A DNA stretch of 64,000 bases from RI-242 sp038246255 (GTDB lineage: Bacteria; Planctomycetota; UBA1135; GCA-002686595). A program made the translations under genes and the position numbers. Below are positions 1 through 9,419 of this stretch, piece by piece (the stretch's first letter is position 1; each line of letters opens with the position of its first letter). The DNA is taken from assembly GCA_038246255.1 (NCBI GenBank), contig JBBRWC010000005.1, positions 1 to 64,000 on the forward strand, in the 5' to 3' direction. The notes under the pieces were generated by a model, which worked only from the letters and a program-made list of their open reading frames with translations, was not told the origin of the DNA and ran no database searches.

Positions 1-2
1 CC

Positions 3-1655
3 GTGCGCGCCCTGTTCCTGCGGCTTGAGGTGCTGGCAGTTGTTGCCGTCGCGCTCGGGCTCGCGCTCGAGCGCCTCGATGGCGGTCGACAGCTTCTGCG
101 CGAGGCGGCCCGCGCATCGGCGCTCGCGCTGATCCTCGGTTTCGGGATGGCGTGGATCGAGATGGCGCGCGCGTCCCTATGGCGCGGGGAGTCGTTCTTT
201 GCGCGGGTTGACGCTGGCCTCGGCCGCATGCACCGGCCACTGCTCGACAACAATGCGCTCGGCAGCGCGCTGCTCGTCTGGTTGCCCCTCGCCGCCGCGT
301 TGTCCGCCGGGCACCTTGCCCATCGCTTGCTGGCGCGCCGCGCGGCGCCGGGCAGCCTCGCCGGCCGTGGAAGCGTGGCGGCGTTGGGCGCCGTTGCGTT
401 TGCGGCGGGCGTGTTCCTTTTGACGACGTCGCGCTCGAAGGCGGCGCTGGGGGGTGCGGCGCTCGCGTTCGGTGCGACGTTCGTCGCAACCCTTGGAGCG
501 CGGCGCATGCTGCGCTCGCCGTTTGTGCTCGTGCCGCTGATCGCGGTTGTCGCAGCGGTGGCGGCCGTTCAGGTCTTGCCCGCGCAGACGGTGGGCGCGA
601 TCGCGTCCCAATCGCGCTATGCGGAGGATGCGGTGCGCATCCTGCGTTTTGACGCGGCCATCGCTTACCTGCGCCAAAATCGTTCGGGGCCGTGGATCGG
701 CGCGCTCGAGCTGACCGGCCGCGAGCCTCTTTTTGGGCACGGTCTTGGAAGTTTCCCGCGCGCGCTTGCGACCGTGCACGACCCAAAGCGCAAGGTCGCG
801 TTCAATCCGCGCCACGAAAACGCCCACAACCAGGTGCTGCAGTGGAGCGCCGAGGAGGGTCTTCTGGGTGCGGCGCTGGGTGTCGCAATCGTGCTGCTCG
901 CGCTTTGCGGCGGATGGCGCGCCACCGTGCGGGCGCGGGCGAGCGCTCCCGGTCTTTTTGACGCCGAGGCGTTCGAAAACGCCGTGGTTCCCGGCGCGCT
1001 GATCGGTCTCGCGGTCAACGTGCAGCTCGGGCACCCACTCCTGGAACATGGCGCGGCGTACCCGATTGCGCTGCTGATCGGGCTGGGGCTCGGTGGACTC
1101 GTTCGCGGCGCCGGGCCGCGGACGGACGTGCCGCGGGCTTTCGATCCGCGGCGGGCCGGTTGTCTGGGCGCCGCCCTCGCCGCGCTGGCGCTCGTCGGGT
1201 TGCCCCCGCTCGCGCTGTTTTTCCGGGAGCGCCCCCCGCTCGAGACCGCACAGGTCGGCTGTTTTCCCTGGGTGGAGCGCCGCGGTGTGCCCCCCCGCGA
1301 TCGGTTGCTCTGTGACGACGCCCATTGGATCGAAGTCTGGGGCGCGGGTTCGCGGATCCTGATCCCCGTGCGCGACGTGCGGCCGGTCGGCTTCGAACGC
1401 GCGATGACGGTCGACCTGTGGATCGACGGCCAGGAGGTTTTGCGCGATGTCGTGCTGCCGGCCGCGCCGCACCGCCAAGCCGGCGCGCCGGCGTTTCTGC
1501 TCAAGGCCGACGCACCGCGCCCCATCGCGCCGGGCGAGCGCATCGCCCTGCGGCTGATCGCGCGGCCGCCGTACGCGGAGACCCTGCAGTTTGCGACGGG
1601 CCGCTACCGCATCGGGGTGCGCGCGGGCCAGGCGGCGTTTGTCGACCCGCGCTGA
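3..1655 (+). CDS. O-antigen ligase/polymerase family membrane protein (5' end probably cut by the window)
   Basis: Polytopic inner-membrane protein of the Wzy/WaaL class, which joins lipid-linked glycan units or ligates them to an acceptor on the periplasmic side. Long hydrophobic segments fill residues 1-400. A GHGLGSF stretch near residue 240 is followed by RHENAHN near 270; this pairing, in a periplasmic loop before further membrane helices, is typical of the Wzy_C region. The last roughly 140 residues are soluble and not recognised. The first in-frame GTG lies at the window edge, so the true start may be upstream. It converges on the next gene with a gap of under 40 bases. The donor and acceptor glycans cannot be read from sequence. 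Confidence 0.72.
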   Translation: MRALFLRLEVLAVVAVALGLALERLDGGRQLLREAARASALALILGFGMAWIEMARASLWRGESFFARVDAGLGRMHRPLLDNNALGSALLVWLPLAAALSAGHLAHRLLARRAAPGSLAGRGSVAALGAVAFAAGVFLLTTSRSKAALGGAALAFGATFVATLGARRMLRSPFVLVPLIAVVAAVAAVQVLPAQTVGAIASQSRYAEDAVRILRFDAAIAYLRQNRSGPWIGALELTGREPLFGHGLGSFPRALATVHDPKRKVAFNPRHENAHNQVLQWSAEEGLLGAALGVAIVLLALCGGWRATVRARASAPGLFDAEAFENAVVPGALIGLAVNVQLGHPLLEHGAAYPIALLIGLGLGGLVRGAGPRTDVPRAFDPRRAGCLGAALAALALVGLPPLALFFRERPPLETAQVGCFPWVERRGVPPRDRLLCDDAHWIEVWGAGSRILIPVRDVRPVGFERAMTVDLWIDGQEVLRDVVLPAAPHRQAGAPAFLLKADAPRPIAPGERIALRLIARPPYAETLQFATGRYRIGVRAGQAAFVDPR

Positions 1656-1692
1656 CGCGGACCCTAAAACGGACGCCGATCAAATCGCGGGC

Positions 1693-3414
1693 TCATTCGC
1701 CGTCCGCAGGCAGGTTGTCGAGCGCCGTGCGTGCCGCCGGGAAGTTCGAGCGCAGGACGAGCACGGTCTGGAAGCTCCGGCGCGCGGCCGGGACATCCTG
1801 CAACTGGGCGTGGAACTTGCCGATCCAAAAGTGGGCGAGCGGGCGGATGTAGCTCGAGCTGCTTTCTTCGTCGAGCACCGCAGCCACTTCGAGCAGTTTG
1901 TCGAGCCCGCGCCGCACGAACACACGCGATTGTTCGGGAGCGAGCCAGGGTGTGGGTTGCAGATAAAAACGGCGGTACTGGTCGAGCAAGGTGCCGTATT
2001 TTGCCTCGAAGACCTCTTGGGTGATGGGTTCGCGCACGCGGATGCGTTTTAACTCCCGGCGCCAATGCTCCTTGAGCGTCAAAGGCGCCTCGGAGGCTCC
2101 CGTCAAGCCCAACGGCGACGTGGCGTGGTTCCAACTGAACTTGGCCCACGGGTTGATCGCTCCGAACGCCGCCCCGGCAACGGACACGACGGCGAGGAGC
2201 GCCAGCACGGACGCGAGCGCGGTGGGTGGGCGCCAGGGGGAACCTGCGCGCTCGCGCTGGCGGATCCAAGCACCGGCAAAGAGCGCGAGGGTTGGCGCGA
2301 ACACCGCGAACCAGCGCATGCCAAACGCCGATCCCCCGAGGTTTTTCGACTGGGTGAAGTAATACGCCGCAACTGCGAGGCTGCCCAGGAGGACCGCGCA
2401 AAGGAGACCGCGCGCAAACGGCGATGGCCGGCCCCAAACGGGCAATGCGGCGACAAAGCACACGAGACACGCGAGGAGCCAGGGGTGGTACAGGAACAGG
2501 CCGCTTTCACCGAACAGGCCCGTCCGAATGTAGCCCGCGACTTCGCCGGCCCGATGGGATTCGACCGCGCCGGTCAGGCTCTGCAAAAGGAACGTCGACA
2601 GGGGATAGCGGAACGCTTCGGTGTGCAGTCCAAAGGGCCGCACGTCACCCGCGACGCGGATATTGATCGCAAGGTGCAGCGCGAGCGGCGGGAGCGCGCC
2701 CAGGGCGTAGCGCGCAATCCCGAACGCACCGGCGCGGCCCCCGCCCGGATGGAGGAACACCGGGATCGCGCACGCCAGGGCAAAAAAAACCGCCGTGAGG
2801 TCGATGGTGCAGGCGAGCGACAGGAGCAGCCCCGCCGTCCACGGTCGCAACCGTTGGATGGCGAGCAGCGCCAGGAGGACAAGGCCCGCAGCAGGGCCGT
2901 GCTGATTGAGCACGAGGGCGTACGGGAAGAGGATCGTTCCACCCGCGGCAAGCCCCGTGAGGACGGCGGTCCACGCCGCGCTCAATCCCGCTCCACGCAG
3001 CAACCGCGCGAGCGCGTAGGCCCCCGCCAGCACCGGCACACCGACGAGCACGAGCGTCAGGATGCGGTAGGTCGCCGCGCTGTCGATCGACAGGTTGAAG
3101 ACACCGTTCAAAAGCGCGTAGGGGCCGGCGCCAAGGAGCGCCAGCATTGGCGGCTGGTGGCTGTAATACTGCCCGTCGAAACGGACCTTGTCCCCTTGCC
3201 AGAAGTACGTGCTGTCGTCGATCGACAGGGTGCCGCGCTCGACGATCGATTCGATGGTGGCCAGGCGCGATGCGTCCGCCCAGGACCCTGCGCCGTCCTT
3301 GGTGAAGATCGCCAGCGCCAGCGCGAGCACCGCGAGGACCGCGAGCACCGGCCGACCCAAACCGCGCTCGGCGGCTTGCGGGGCCAAACTTTGATTCGCG
3401 GGGGTCGGCGCCAT
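1693..3414 (-). CDS. Polytopic GT-C-like membrane protein with short C-terminal soluble region
   Basis: About 573 residues from the ATG at 3414, with roughly ten hydrophobic segments and a soluble tail of about 110 residues that looks helical and TPR-like. After the first membrane segment the first large loop contains YYSHQPPMLALLG, which resembles the first periplasmic loop of lipid-dependent GT-C glycosyltransferases. No activity is proven. The reading frame is open further upstream to a TTG at 3498 that overlaps the stop of the preceding gene as TTGA, a style common in this genome, so the product could be 28 residues longer. It is probably co-transcribed with the two genes upstream on the minus strand. 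Confidence 0.6.
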   Translation of the reverse strand: MAPTPANQSLAPQAAERGLGRPVLAVLAVLALALAIFTKDGAGSWADASRLATIESIVERGTLSIDDSTYFWQGDKVRFDGQYYSHQPPMLALLGAGPYALLNGVFNLSIDSAATYRILTLVLVGVPVLAGAYALARLLRGAGLSAAWTAVLTGLAAGGTILFPYALVLNQHGPAAGLVLLALLAIQRLRPWTAGLLLSLACTIDLTAVFFALACAIPVFLHPGGGRAGAFGIARYALGALPPLALHLAINIRVAGDVRPFGLHTEAFRYPLSTFLLQSLTGAVESHRAGEVAGYIRTGLFGESGLFLYHPWLLACLVCFVAALPVWGRPSPFARGLLCAVLLGSLAVAAYYFTQSKNLGGSAFGMRWFAVFAPTLALFAGAWIRQRERAGSPWRPPTALASVLALLAVVSVAGAAFGAINPWAKFSWNHATSPLGLTGASEAPLTLKEHWRRELKRIRVREPITQEVFEAKYGTLLDQYRRFYLQPTPWLAPEQSRVFVRRGLDKLLEVAAVLDEESSSSYIRPLAHFWIGKFHAQLQDVPAARRSFQTVLVLRSNFPAARTALDNLPADGE

Positions 3415-3494
3415 CGGGCAGAGGTTCACTCGGTCGGGGGCCGGGGGCAAGGGCGAAGGGTTTTGGGAGTCGAAAGCGGGGGCCCGGTGCTCCC

Positions 3495-5501
3495 TCAATC
3501 CTGTCCGCGCGCGGGCCCTGCCGCCCGCGGGCTGAGGTTTTCGATGAGCGCGCGCGGGGGCTCGCGATCAAGGCGCTCGAGATACGGCCGCGGATCAAAT
3601 CCCGGTTCCCTGAGGGAGCGCGCGTGAAGGTAGCGCGCAAGCGCCCACCGCGCGTTGCGCCCCATCCGCCGCTCGTCGGCTGCGCGGGCGAGCTCAAGCC
3701 ACGGCGCAGGGTCGTTGTTCGAGGCGTCGCCTGCGCCCGCGTCCCGTGCGGCCGCGACGGCCGGAGCCAGGTGTTTTGCGACGGATGCCGGCACGAGGTC
3801 GCGCTCTGACTGCCATTCGGGGCGTGCGATCCACGCTGCGAGCTCCACGAAACCCCGATCGGGGTCGAAGGGTACGCCCTGTTGGGCGTACCAGGCCGAG
3901 TAGCGGGCGAGCGCGTCCGTCTGATCGCTGCGGATCCACAGCTCGGCCAGCGCGTCCGCATGGACCCGGACCCAGCCCACGTCGGCGTCGGGGGGTCGGT
4001 AGGCGGCGGGTGGGTTGGTGCCGAGGATCAGGCGGCGTGCCACGATCGCGCGCACGTCGCGCGCCGCGAACACCTGGCGCGCATAGTCAGGGTCGCGTTC
4101 CGCGCGCCACCGCTCCGGGATGATCCGCTCGAACAGCGTCGTGCGGCCGTCGACGAAGATCGGGTTGTCTTCGCCCAGGACGTAGAGCAGGTAACCGCCC
4201 CAGTCGTAGGGGTGGAACAGGTTGCCTGCCGGGCCGCATTCGGCGAGCAGCGCGGCCGCGTGGACCGGGAACAGTCGGCGGTCGGCGGCTTCGGTGTAGC
4301 GGCCCTCCAAGAAGGCATCGGTGGTGTTGGCGGCGAAGTGCGACAGGCCGAGCGGCAGCGCAGCGAGTACGGCAATCGCGCGGGGTGCGGACCGCGAGCG
4401 TCCAAGCCGCGCCCCAAACCCGGATGCACCCTGGGCGGCCGCGGTGCGCGCGCTCAACAGCAAATCGACCAGCGGCAGGCTCAGGAGCCACAGGTACCTG
4501 CGCGCGGTCAGCGCAAAAAACACACAGGCAGCGAGCAGCGCGAGGCGCTCCCATGAAGGACCCCGCCGAAGTCCGCTTGGGGCGCGGCGCGCGCGCGCGC
4601 CATCCGCGATTGCAACGCCTGCGAGCGCGAGCAGGACGAGCAGCAACACGGCGAGCCTGCCGTCGAGCGGCATGAAGCGCGGATCGCTGGGCGCAATCCA
4701 CGCGGGAAACCACTCGTCGATGTAGAGCTTAGGGATCTCGCGCTTGAACAGCGCGTAGCGGTGTGGCCACCAGCCAAGGGGCGAAGCGAAGCTCGCGACG
4801 CCCGTTGCGGCGGTTGCCGCGAGCCAGCGGCCGAGGGGCCCGAATCCCGGGCGCTGGCCCAAAACGGCCCGGTCGTACAGCGCGCCGGCGGCGGCGGCGA
4901 TGGCACCCAGCGCACAAAACATCGGCGCGAAAACGGCTTCGGCGTGGAGTTGCACCCACACCACCGTGACCAGCGCGAGGACCAGCGTCGTTCGTGCGCT
5001 CGGTCCGGAATTCGCTTGCGGCGTGGGCGGGAACAGCCGGTCGAGCATCCACAGGAGCACCATGCTCGACAACAAGTGCGGGCGCAGCTCCCACTTGATC
5101 GCGTACGCCGCGGCGAACACCGCCGCCAGGGCCGCCGCCCAACTGGGCCCGACACGGCGGCGCGCAATTTTCTCGAACACGAGGATCAGGGCGACGCCCA
5201 GCAGTACACCGAGGACCTTGAGTGCTCCCACACCGCCGATCGAGTCGACGAGCGAAAATAGGACCTGGCTGCCGTACTCCTGCGGCACATAGAGGTCGTC
5301 GCCCGCGGTGTGGCTGAAGGGGTCGCGCCACGGCAGCGCCAGGTTCGCGCGGAGCCAGTCGCCCACGCGCACGTGCCACCACAGGTCGCCCGACTGGACC
5401 GGTCCTCCCAGGATGGCGGCGACGATGCCGAGGACGGGCAGCAGCGCGATGCGGTCGAGCGGCGCGGGCTGGCCCAATCCGTCGCGGGAGTGCGCGGTCA
5501 T
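3495..5501 (-). CDS. Large polytopic membrane protein of unknown function
   Basis: About 668 residues. The ATG at 5501 overlaps the stop of the preceding gene as ATGA, which supports this start over an upstream extension that has no hydrophobic or conserved character. The N-terminal half has about ten membrane helices. The first loop contains GDLWWHVRVGDWL followed by PWRDPFSHT, and after the last helix comes HPYDWGGYLLY with FVDGRTTLFE. This combination is familiar from uncharacterised GT-C-like membrane proteins of planctomycetes and myxobacteria. The C-terminal 200 residues are soluble. The neighbours suggest envelope glycan or exported-protein work, but the reaction is unknown. Confidence 0.6.
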   Translation of the reverse strand: MTAHSRDGLGQPAPLDRIALLPVLGIVAAILGGPVQSGDLWWHVRVGDWLRANLALPWRDPFSHTAGDDLYVPQEYGSQVLFSLVDSIGGVGALKVLGVLLGVALILVFEKIARRRVGPSWAAALAAVFAAAYAIKWELRPHLLSSMVLLWMLDRLFPPTPQANSGPSARTTLVLALVTVVWVQLHAEAVFAPMFCALGAIAAAAGALYDRAVLGQRPGFGPLGRWLAATAATGVASFASPLGWWPHRYALFKREIPKLYIDEWFPAWIAPSDPRFMPLDGRLAVLLLVLLALAGVAIADGARARRAPSGLRRGPSWERLALLAACVFFALTARRYLWLLSLPLVDLLLSARTAAAQGASGFGARLGRSRSAPRAIAVLAALPLGLSHFAANTTDAFLEGRYTEAADRRLFPVHAAALLAECGPAGNLFHPYDWGGYLLYVLGEDNPIFVDGRTTLFERIIPERWRAERDPDYARQVFAARDVRAIVARRLILGTNPPAAYRPPDADVGWVRVHADALAELWIRSDQTDALARYSAWYAQQGVPFDPDRGFVELAAWIARPEWQSERDLVPASVAKHLAPAVAAARDAGAGDASNNDPAPWLELARAADERRMGRNARWALARYLHARSLREPGFDPRPYLERLDREPPRALIENLSPRAAGPARGQD

Positions 5502-8152
5502 CGCGCCGGTTCCTCGATCACGACGAACCGGTTGATCCCTTCGATCGGATGTGTCGAGCGCGCTCCGGACGTCCAGCGGACTTCGATGTGTTCGGGTTCG
5601 AGTTCGCCAAGGCCAAACCACAGCTCGGGGGCGTTGCCCACGAGGTAGCTCGTCCCCGCGACGAGGCTGCGGCGCAGGATCCGCGGGCCCGCGACGACAG
5701 TGACCTCGGCGCCGATTCCATGCGTATTTTTCCCCGCTCCGCGCAGGCGCACGCCGATCCAGCGCGCGCTCAGAACCGTGTTCTCGAAAAACGCCGTCGG
5801 GCCGTTGTTCGCGGTCACCACGAGGTCGAGCGCGCCGTTCTGCGCAAAATCGCAGGCGCCGAGGGCGCGCCACGGGTTGCGGCGCGCAAAGTCCGGAGCC
5901 CACTCACCGTCCACCTGCGCAAACGACCCCTCGCCGTCGTTCTCAAACATGTGGCAAGGTTGGCCCACGCAGATACCCGTGCTTTCGTAGTCGGGGCTCG
6001 TGTAGCCGTTGGCGACGGCCAGGTCGAGGTCGCCGTCGCCGTCGAGGTCCTCGAGCACCACACCCCAGCCCGTAACCCCCAAACTCGGACGCCCGATGCC
6101 ATTCTCGATGGCGAGGTCGCGGAAGCTCGGCACGCGCGTGCGCTGACTGCCAGCACCCCAAAGGTGGTTGATGTAGAGCGCGTTGGACTCAAGCTGCCAG
6201 TTCGTCAGCACGAGGTCCTCGTCGCCATCGCCGTCGACGTCACCGACGGCGACACCCATGCCGCCGCGCGGGTCGTCCATGCCGGCCGCGAACGCCACAT
6301 CCCGCAAACGCCCGTCGCCCAGGTTGTGGAACAGGCGGTTGATGCTCACGTCGTTGGCGACGTAGAGGTCGGTCCAGCCGTCGCGGTCGAAGTCGAAAAA
6401 CACGGGCTGCATCCCGCGTCCCTGCGCATCGACGATGTCGAGCTCCAAGGTGGCATCGACAAAGCGCAGACTGCCCTGTGTCGATTCATTGCGCAGGTAC
6501 ACGTTGCGCTGGCCCGGGAACGCGTAGGGCAACATCGCGGGCGGATCCTCGCGCAGGAAAGCACCCGCCGCGTCCGGCATCCCGGCGGGGTCGTATTCAA
6601 GGTAGCTCGCCACATAAAGGTCGAGGTCGCCGTCCCGATCCGGATCGCCGGCCGCGACTCCGGCGCTCCACAGGTTGTGCACGAGCCCGGCCTGTGCACT
6701 TTGGTCCACGAACTCGAATCCGTGGATCGCGTCGGGCGCCGCGCGGTTGTGCCACAGGGAGTCGGTCCCGTAGTTCGCAACATAAAGGTCGAGCCGGCCA
6801 TCGCCGTCCCCGTCGAAGAACAGCGCTCCCATGCCGTGGCCGGTGTCGCGCGCGCCCGCCCGGCTGCCGTCGACGAACGCGAGCACAGCGCCTTGCGTGC
6901 GGTTGAGGAAGAGTCGATTGCCCTCCACTTCGCTGCCCTCGCGCCCGCCCCCTTGCACCAGGTACAGGTCGACCAGGCCGTCGCCGTTCACATCACCGAG
7001 CGCCATCCCGGGCCCCATCGTGGGGCGGATGTCGAGCTGCAGGTCGGGTCCTTCGAAGTGAACCGCGCGGAGGCCGAGCTCCGCCGCGCGTTCGGCAAAT
7101 CGCGGTGTTTGCACGGCGGGATAAATGAGCGCGACACCCCGGACTCCCTGCGCCTGCGTTGCACGCGCCACAAGGGTGTACGTCTCGCCCTCGGGCGCAG
7201 CGGGTGGCGCGCGGAACAGGAGCTCCAGCATTCCGGCGCGCAGCGTGCCGGGCTCGAGCGGCGCAAAACGCTCGCGGCCGCGTTCGCGCAGCGCTGCGGG
7301 AACGCCAACGGGGGAACCCAGGCCCGCGCGGCGCCACTGCCAAGGTGTGTTTGAAAGGGGAGCCGTGCGGCGCGCCAGTTCCTCAAGGGGAAAACCATCC
7401 GCCGCGGGCACCGGCGCGGCATTCACGATCTGCAGCCCGTCCAGCGCAGCGCTGCCCTCGACAATGAACGGCGCCGCGGGGGCCGGCACGAGGAGGTGGG
7501 AATGCGCCGCGACGTGCACCGTGAGCCACGGTCGTTCCTCGGACGGAGCCCGCAGGCGCAACTCGCCGCCACTCGGCTCGCCCTCGCCCGAGCGCTGGGT
7601 GCCGCCGATCGTGAACAGGATGAAGTCGCCGCGGTCCGTGCCCGGATCCACCCACAGCGGCGCGGTTTCCACGACACCATCGGCCCGCGCGAGCGCGGGC
7701 AAAGCGCTTGCGCCCGCACCGCTTGTCTGGTCTCCGCGTGCGGCGGAGCGGGGCAACTCGACGGGGGCGATCCGATAGAGGGCGGGGCCTAGGTCCGCGG
7801 TCGGGTCCTCGGCCCACAGAACGAAGTGGTGTTCGGGGTGCGCGACACGCAGGACTTCGACCGCGAGCCGCGCATCCGGCCCGGCTTCGGCGAGGGGCAC
7901 CCGCAGGGTGTGTCCGTCCCGTCGCGCGACCGAACGGGGCTGCACCGTCTGGCGCGTAGCCAGCGCGAGCACGACTGGCGGGCCCCCTACTTTGAGCGCA
8001 CCCGCGGGTGCGAAATTTTCGCCGTCGTGGGCCAGCAGGACGAGCGCGTCCTGCGAATCCGTTCGACTTGCAAACGCGCCGTGATCTGTTGCGCTGCCGT
8101 GGACGGCCCCAAACACCGCGGCGAGGGCTAGCGCAAACGATCGCTGGGACAT
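5498..8152 (-). CDS. Secreted CRTAC1-type protein: FG-GAP/VCBS repeats plus ASPIC/UnbV domain
   Basis: An 884-residue exported protein with a short signal peptide (residues 1-20). The N-terminal 370 residues are not recognised. Residues 380-760 contain at least six calcium-binding-type FG-GAP repeats, each with a core such as DVNGDGLVDLYL, DGDGDGRLDLYV, DFDRDGWTDLYV or DLDGDGDLDLAV, which fold as beta-propeller blades. The last 90 residues match the ASPIC/UnbV module (WIGVRLRG followed by GIGAEVTV and a glycine-rich end). Such proteins are expanded in planctomycetes and acidobacteria, and their substrate is generally unknown. It is translationally coupled to the membrane protein downstream. 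Confidence 0.85.
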   Translation of the reverse strand: MSQRSFALALAAVFGAVHGSATDHGAFASRTDSQDALVLLAHDGENFAPAGALKVGGPPVVLALATRQTVQPRSVARRDGHTLRVPLAEAGPDARLAVEVLRVAHPEHHFVLWAEDPTADLGPALYRIAPVELPRSAARGDQTSGAGASALPALARADGVVETAPLWVDPGTDRGDFILFTIGGTQRSGEGEPSGGELRLRAPSEERPWLTVHVAAHSHLLVPAPAAPFIVEGSAALDGLQIVNAAPVPAADGFPLEELARRTAPLSNTPWQWRRAGLGSPVGVPAALRERGRERFAPLEPGTLRAGMLELLFRAPPAAPEGETYTLVARATQAQGVRGVALIYPAVQTPRFAERAAELGLRAVHFEGPDLQLDIRPTMGPGMALGDVNGDGLVDLYLVQGGGREGSEVEGNRLFLNRTQGAVLAFVDGSRAGARDTGHGMGALFFDGDGDGRLDLYVANYGTDSLWHNRAAPDAIHGFEFVDQSAQAGLVHNLWSAGVAAGDPDRDGDLDLYVASYLEYDPAGMPDAAGAFLREDPPAMLPYAFPGQRNVYLRNESTQGSLRFVDATLELDIVDAQGRGMQPVFFDFDRDGWTDLYVANDVSINRLFHNLGDGRLRDVAFAAGMDDPRGGMGVAVGDVDGDGDEDLVLTNWQLESNALYINHLWGAGSQRTRVPSFRDLAIENGIGRPSLGVTGWGVVLEDLDGDGDLDLAVANGYTSPDYESTGICVGQPCHMFENDGEGSFAQVDGEWAPDFARRNPWRALGACDFAQNGALDLVVTANNGPTAFFENTVLSARWIGVRLRGAGKNTHGIGAEVTVVAGPRILRRSLVAGTSYLVGNAPELWFGLGELEPEHIEVRWTSGARSTHPIEGINRFVVIEEPAR

Positions 8153-8247
8153 GGCGGGGATGTTAACCCGCCCGGGTACATGCCTCGGCTATGGGCAGAT
8201 TCGCCCGCTCCCGTGCGGGTGAGGGCCTGTGCCAGTTGGTTTCCGCT

Positions 8248-8475
8248 TCAGTATTTCAAGTCGCGGAGCTCGTCGACGGAGAAGTCCTCGCTCATCTCCT
8301 GATCGACGTTGATCAGGCGGCCCGTGCCCTTGAACTGGTTGAAAACGAGTGCGCCTTTCAGGACGCGGCCGTCCTTGAAGTGCAGCGTCACGGACTCGGC
8401 GGTGCGGGCGCCAAGGAGCAGGTCGTAGAGCTGCTCGACGTCGATCGAGCGCACTTTCTTGCTGACGGATGCCAT
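8248..8475 (-). CDS. Small conserved-looking protein with predicted beta-barrel core
   Basis: A 75-residue protein. Residues 11-25 look helical, and residues 28-70 alternate as short strands around HFKDGRVLKG and GRLINVDQE. The FKDGRVLKG pattern recalls small Sm-like or DUF6982-type planctomycete barrels, but this is a resemblance only. There is no signal peptide and no catalytic motif. The start is an ATG at 8475. A perfect 9-bp stem lies in the leader at 8494-8514. The neighbours are the secreted UnbV protein downstream and a Nudix protein upstream, so there is no operon clue. A nucleic-acid-binding role is inference. Confidence 0.6.
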   Translation of the reverse strand: MASVSKKVRSIDVEQLYDLLLGARTAESVTLHFKDGRVLKGALVFNQFKGTGRLINVDQEMSEDFSVDELRDLKY

Positions 8476-8493
8476 CGGTTTGCCTCGAAGGTG

Positions 8494-8514
8494 GGAGCCC
8501 CCGTGGGGGGCTCC
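8494..8514. promoter_or_regulatory. Hairpin in the leader of the 75-residue protein
   Basis: A 9-bp stem (GGAGCCCCC with GGGGGCTCC) separated by about three bases lies 19 bases upstream of the ATG at 8475. It has no T-run on either side, so it may be an mRNA leader structure or the 3' end of something transcribed from the Nudix side. Function is not established. Confidence 0.4.
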
Positions 8515-8624
8515 GAGGGAGAAATCGGCTTAGGCGCGGGATGTTGCCCGAGCGGTGTGGTTGGTGTTAGGAAGTGGCTGCGGGGGTGGCTGGGGGCCGC
8601 GTTGGGCGAGAAGGGCCACCCCGT

Positions 8625-9419
8625 CTAGCTGAGAGAGCTGGCCCGGTCTCCGGCGGGAAGGGCGGCGGTCGTCCCGACGAGGCGTGCGAGGTGGGGCACC
8701 AAGAGGCGCGACCAGGATTCGAGGTTCGCGCCCCTTCTGCCGAGATCACCACGGCCGAGATCACCGCGGCCAGAATCACCACGGCCAGAATCACCACGGC
8801 CAGAATCACCGCGGCCAGAATCACCGCGGCCAGAATCACCGCCCGCGAGGTCCTCGAGTTCCAAAAGTGTCACCATTCGCCCTTCCAGCACGTCCTCTTC
8901 CCGCACAGCGATCCGCGTGCCGGGGGCGACGCACAGGACTTGGACCAGTCCTACGTGCACCGCGCCCACAGCGTTGGAATCGTCATTGATGAGACCGACC
9001 GCCCGCGTTTCGGTTGCGCCGTCGATACACAATTCTTCGTCGATCTCCCGCCGCGAGCCCGCCGCGACCGGGTTGCCTGAGCCCGCCACGGCGTCAACCG
9101 GGTTCACATGACCACCGACGCCAATCGACATCTTGTGGTGCAGCCGGGCGTCCCCGCCGCGCGCTGAACGGACGAGCAGGAGCACATGTCCCTCCCCATT
9201 CGCCACCGCAGGCGGCTGCCAAACCACCGAATAGGGGATGACCTGTTTCCACTCGGGCTCGCGCTCGGCCCGGGCACGCTCGACGAAAAAACCGTGCTCC
9301 GCGATCGCCCGATCGAACGCCGCGCGGTCCGCGCTCCCGTGCTCGTCGAAGGGCAAAAATCCCTGCGGGTAGCACTCTGGAAAGAGTGCGCGGCGGGGGA
9401 CGACGAAGACAAACTCCAT
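8625..9419 (-). CDS. Nudix (MutT-like) hydrolase family protein with repeat-expanded C-terminus
   Basis: A 264-residue protein. Residues 70-150 contain SIGVGGHVNP and then an REIDEEL box, matching the phosphoesterase branch of the MutT family in which the Nudix box is interrupted (glycine, spacer, REXXEE). Nudix enzymes cleave nucleoside diphosphate-X compounds using metal held by the glutamates; the substrate here is unknown. Residues about 192-226 are seven 5-residue GDSGR-type repeats encoded by a 15-bp tandem array, placed near the end of the catalytic fold and followed by about 35 more residues. The repeat is in frame, so the protein should still be made. The start is the ATG at 9419. 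Confidence 0.68.
   Translation of the reverse strand: MEFVFVVPRRALFPECYPQGFLPFDEHGSADRAAFDRAIAEHGFFVERARAEREPEWKQVIPYSVVWQPPAVANGEGHVLLLVRSARGGDARLHHKMSIGVGGHVNPVDAVAGSGNPVAAGSRREIDEELCIDGATETRAVGLINDDSNAVGAVHVGLVQVLCVAPGTRIAVREEDVLEGRMVTLLELEDLAGGDSGRGDSGRGDSGRGDSGRGDSGRGDLGRGDLGRRGANLESWSRLLVPHLARLVGTTAALPAGDRASSLS
8741..8845. repeat. 15-bp minisatellite, seven copies, inside the Nudix gene
   Basis: Seven tandem 15-bp units with a consensus like CAGAATCACCGCGGC; the first two begin CGAG and the last ends in CCCG. Read on the minus strand in frame it encodes repeating Gly-Asp-Ser/Leu-Gly-Arg. The unit is a multiple of three, so copy number can change without a frameshift. Confidence 0.9.

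Noticed and set aside
177..1478. Long minus-strand open frame opposite the O-antigen ligase gene
   Set aside because: Arg/Gln/His-rich composition with no conserved motif; it mirrors the codon bias of the real gene on the plus strand.
2065..3627. Long plus-strand frame across two minus-strand membrane proteins
   Set aside because: Very Arg/Gln/Glu-rich, no hydrophobic or conserved pattern; antisense shadow of high-GC genes.
5549..7354. 600-codon plus-strand frame opposite the UnbV protein
   Set aside because: Val/Ala/Arg/His-rich shadow; the opposite strand has clear FG-GAP repeats.
8741..8845. CRISPR array
   Set aside because: The units are directly adjacent with no spacers and are in frame in a protein; this is a minisatellite.
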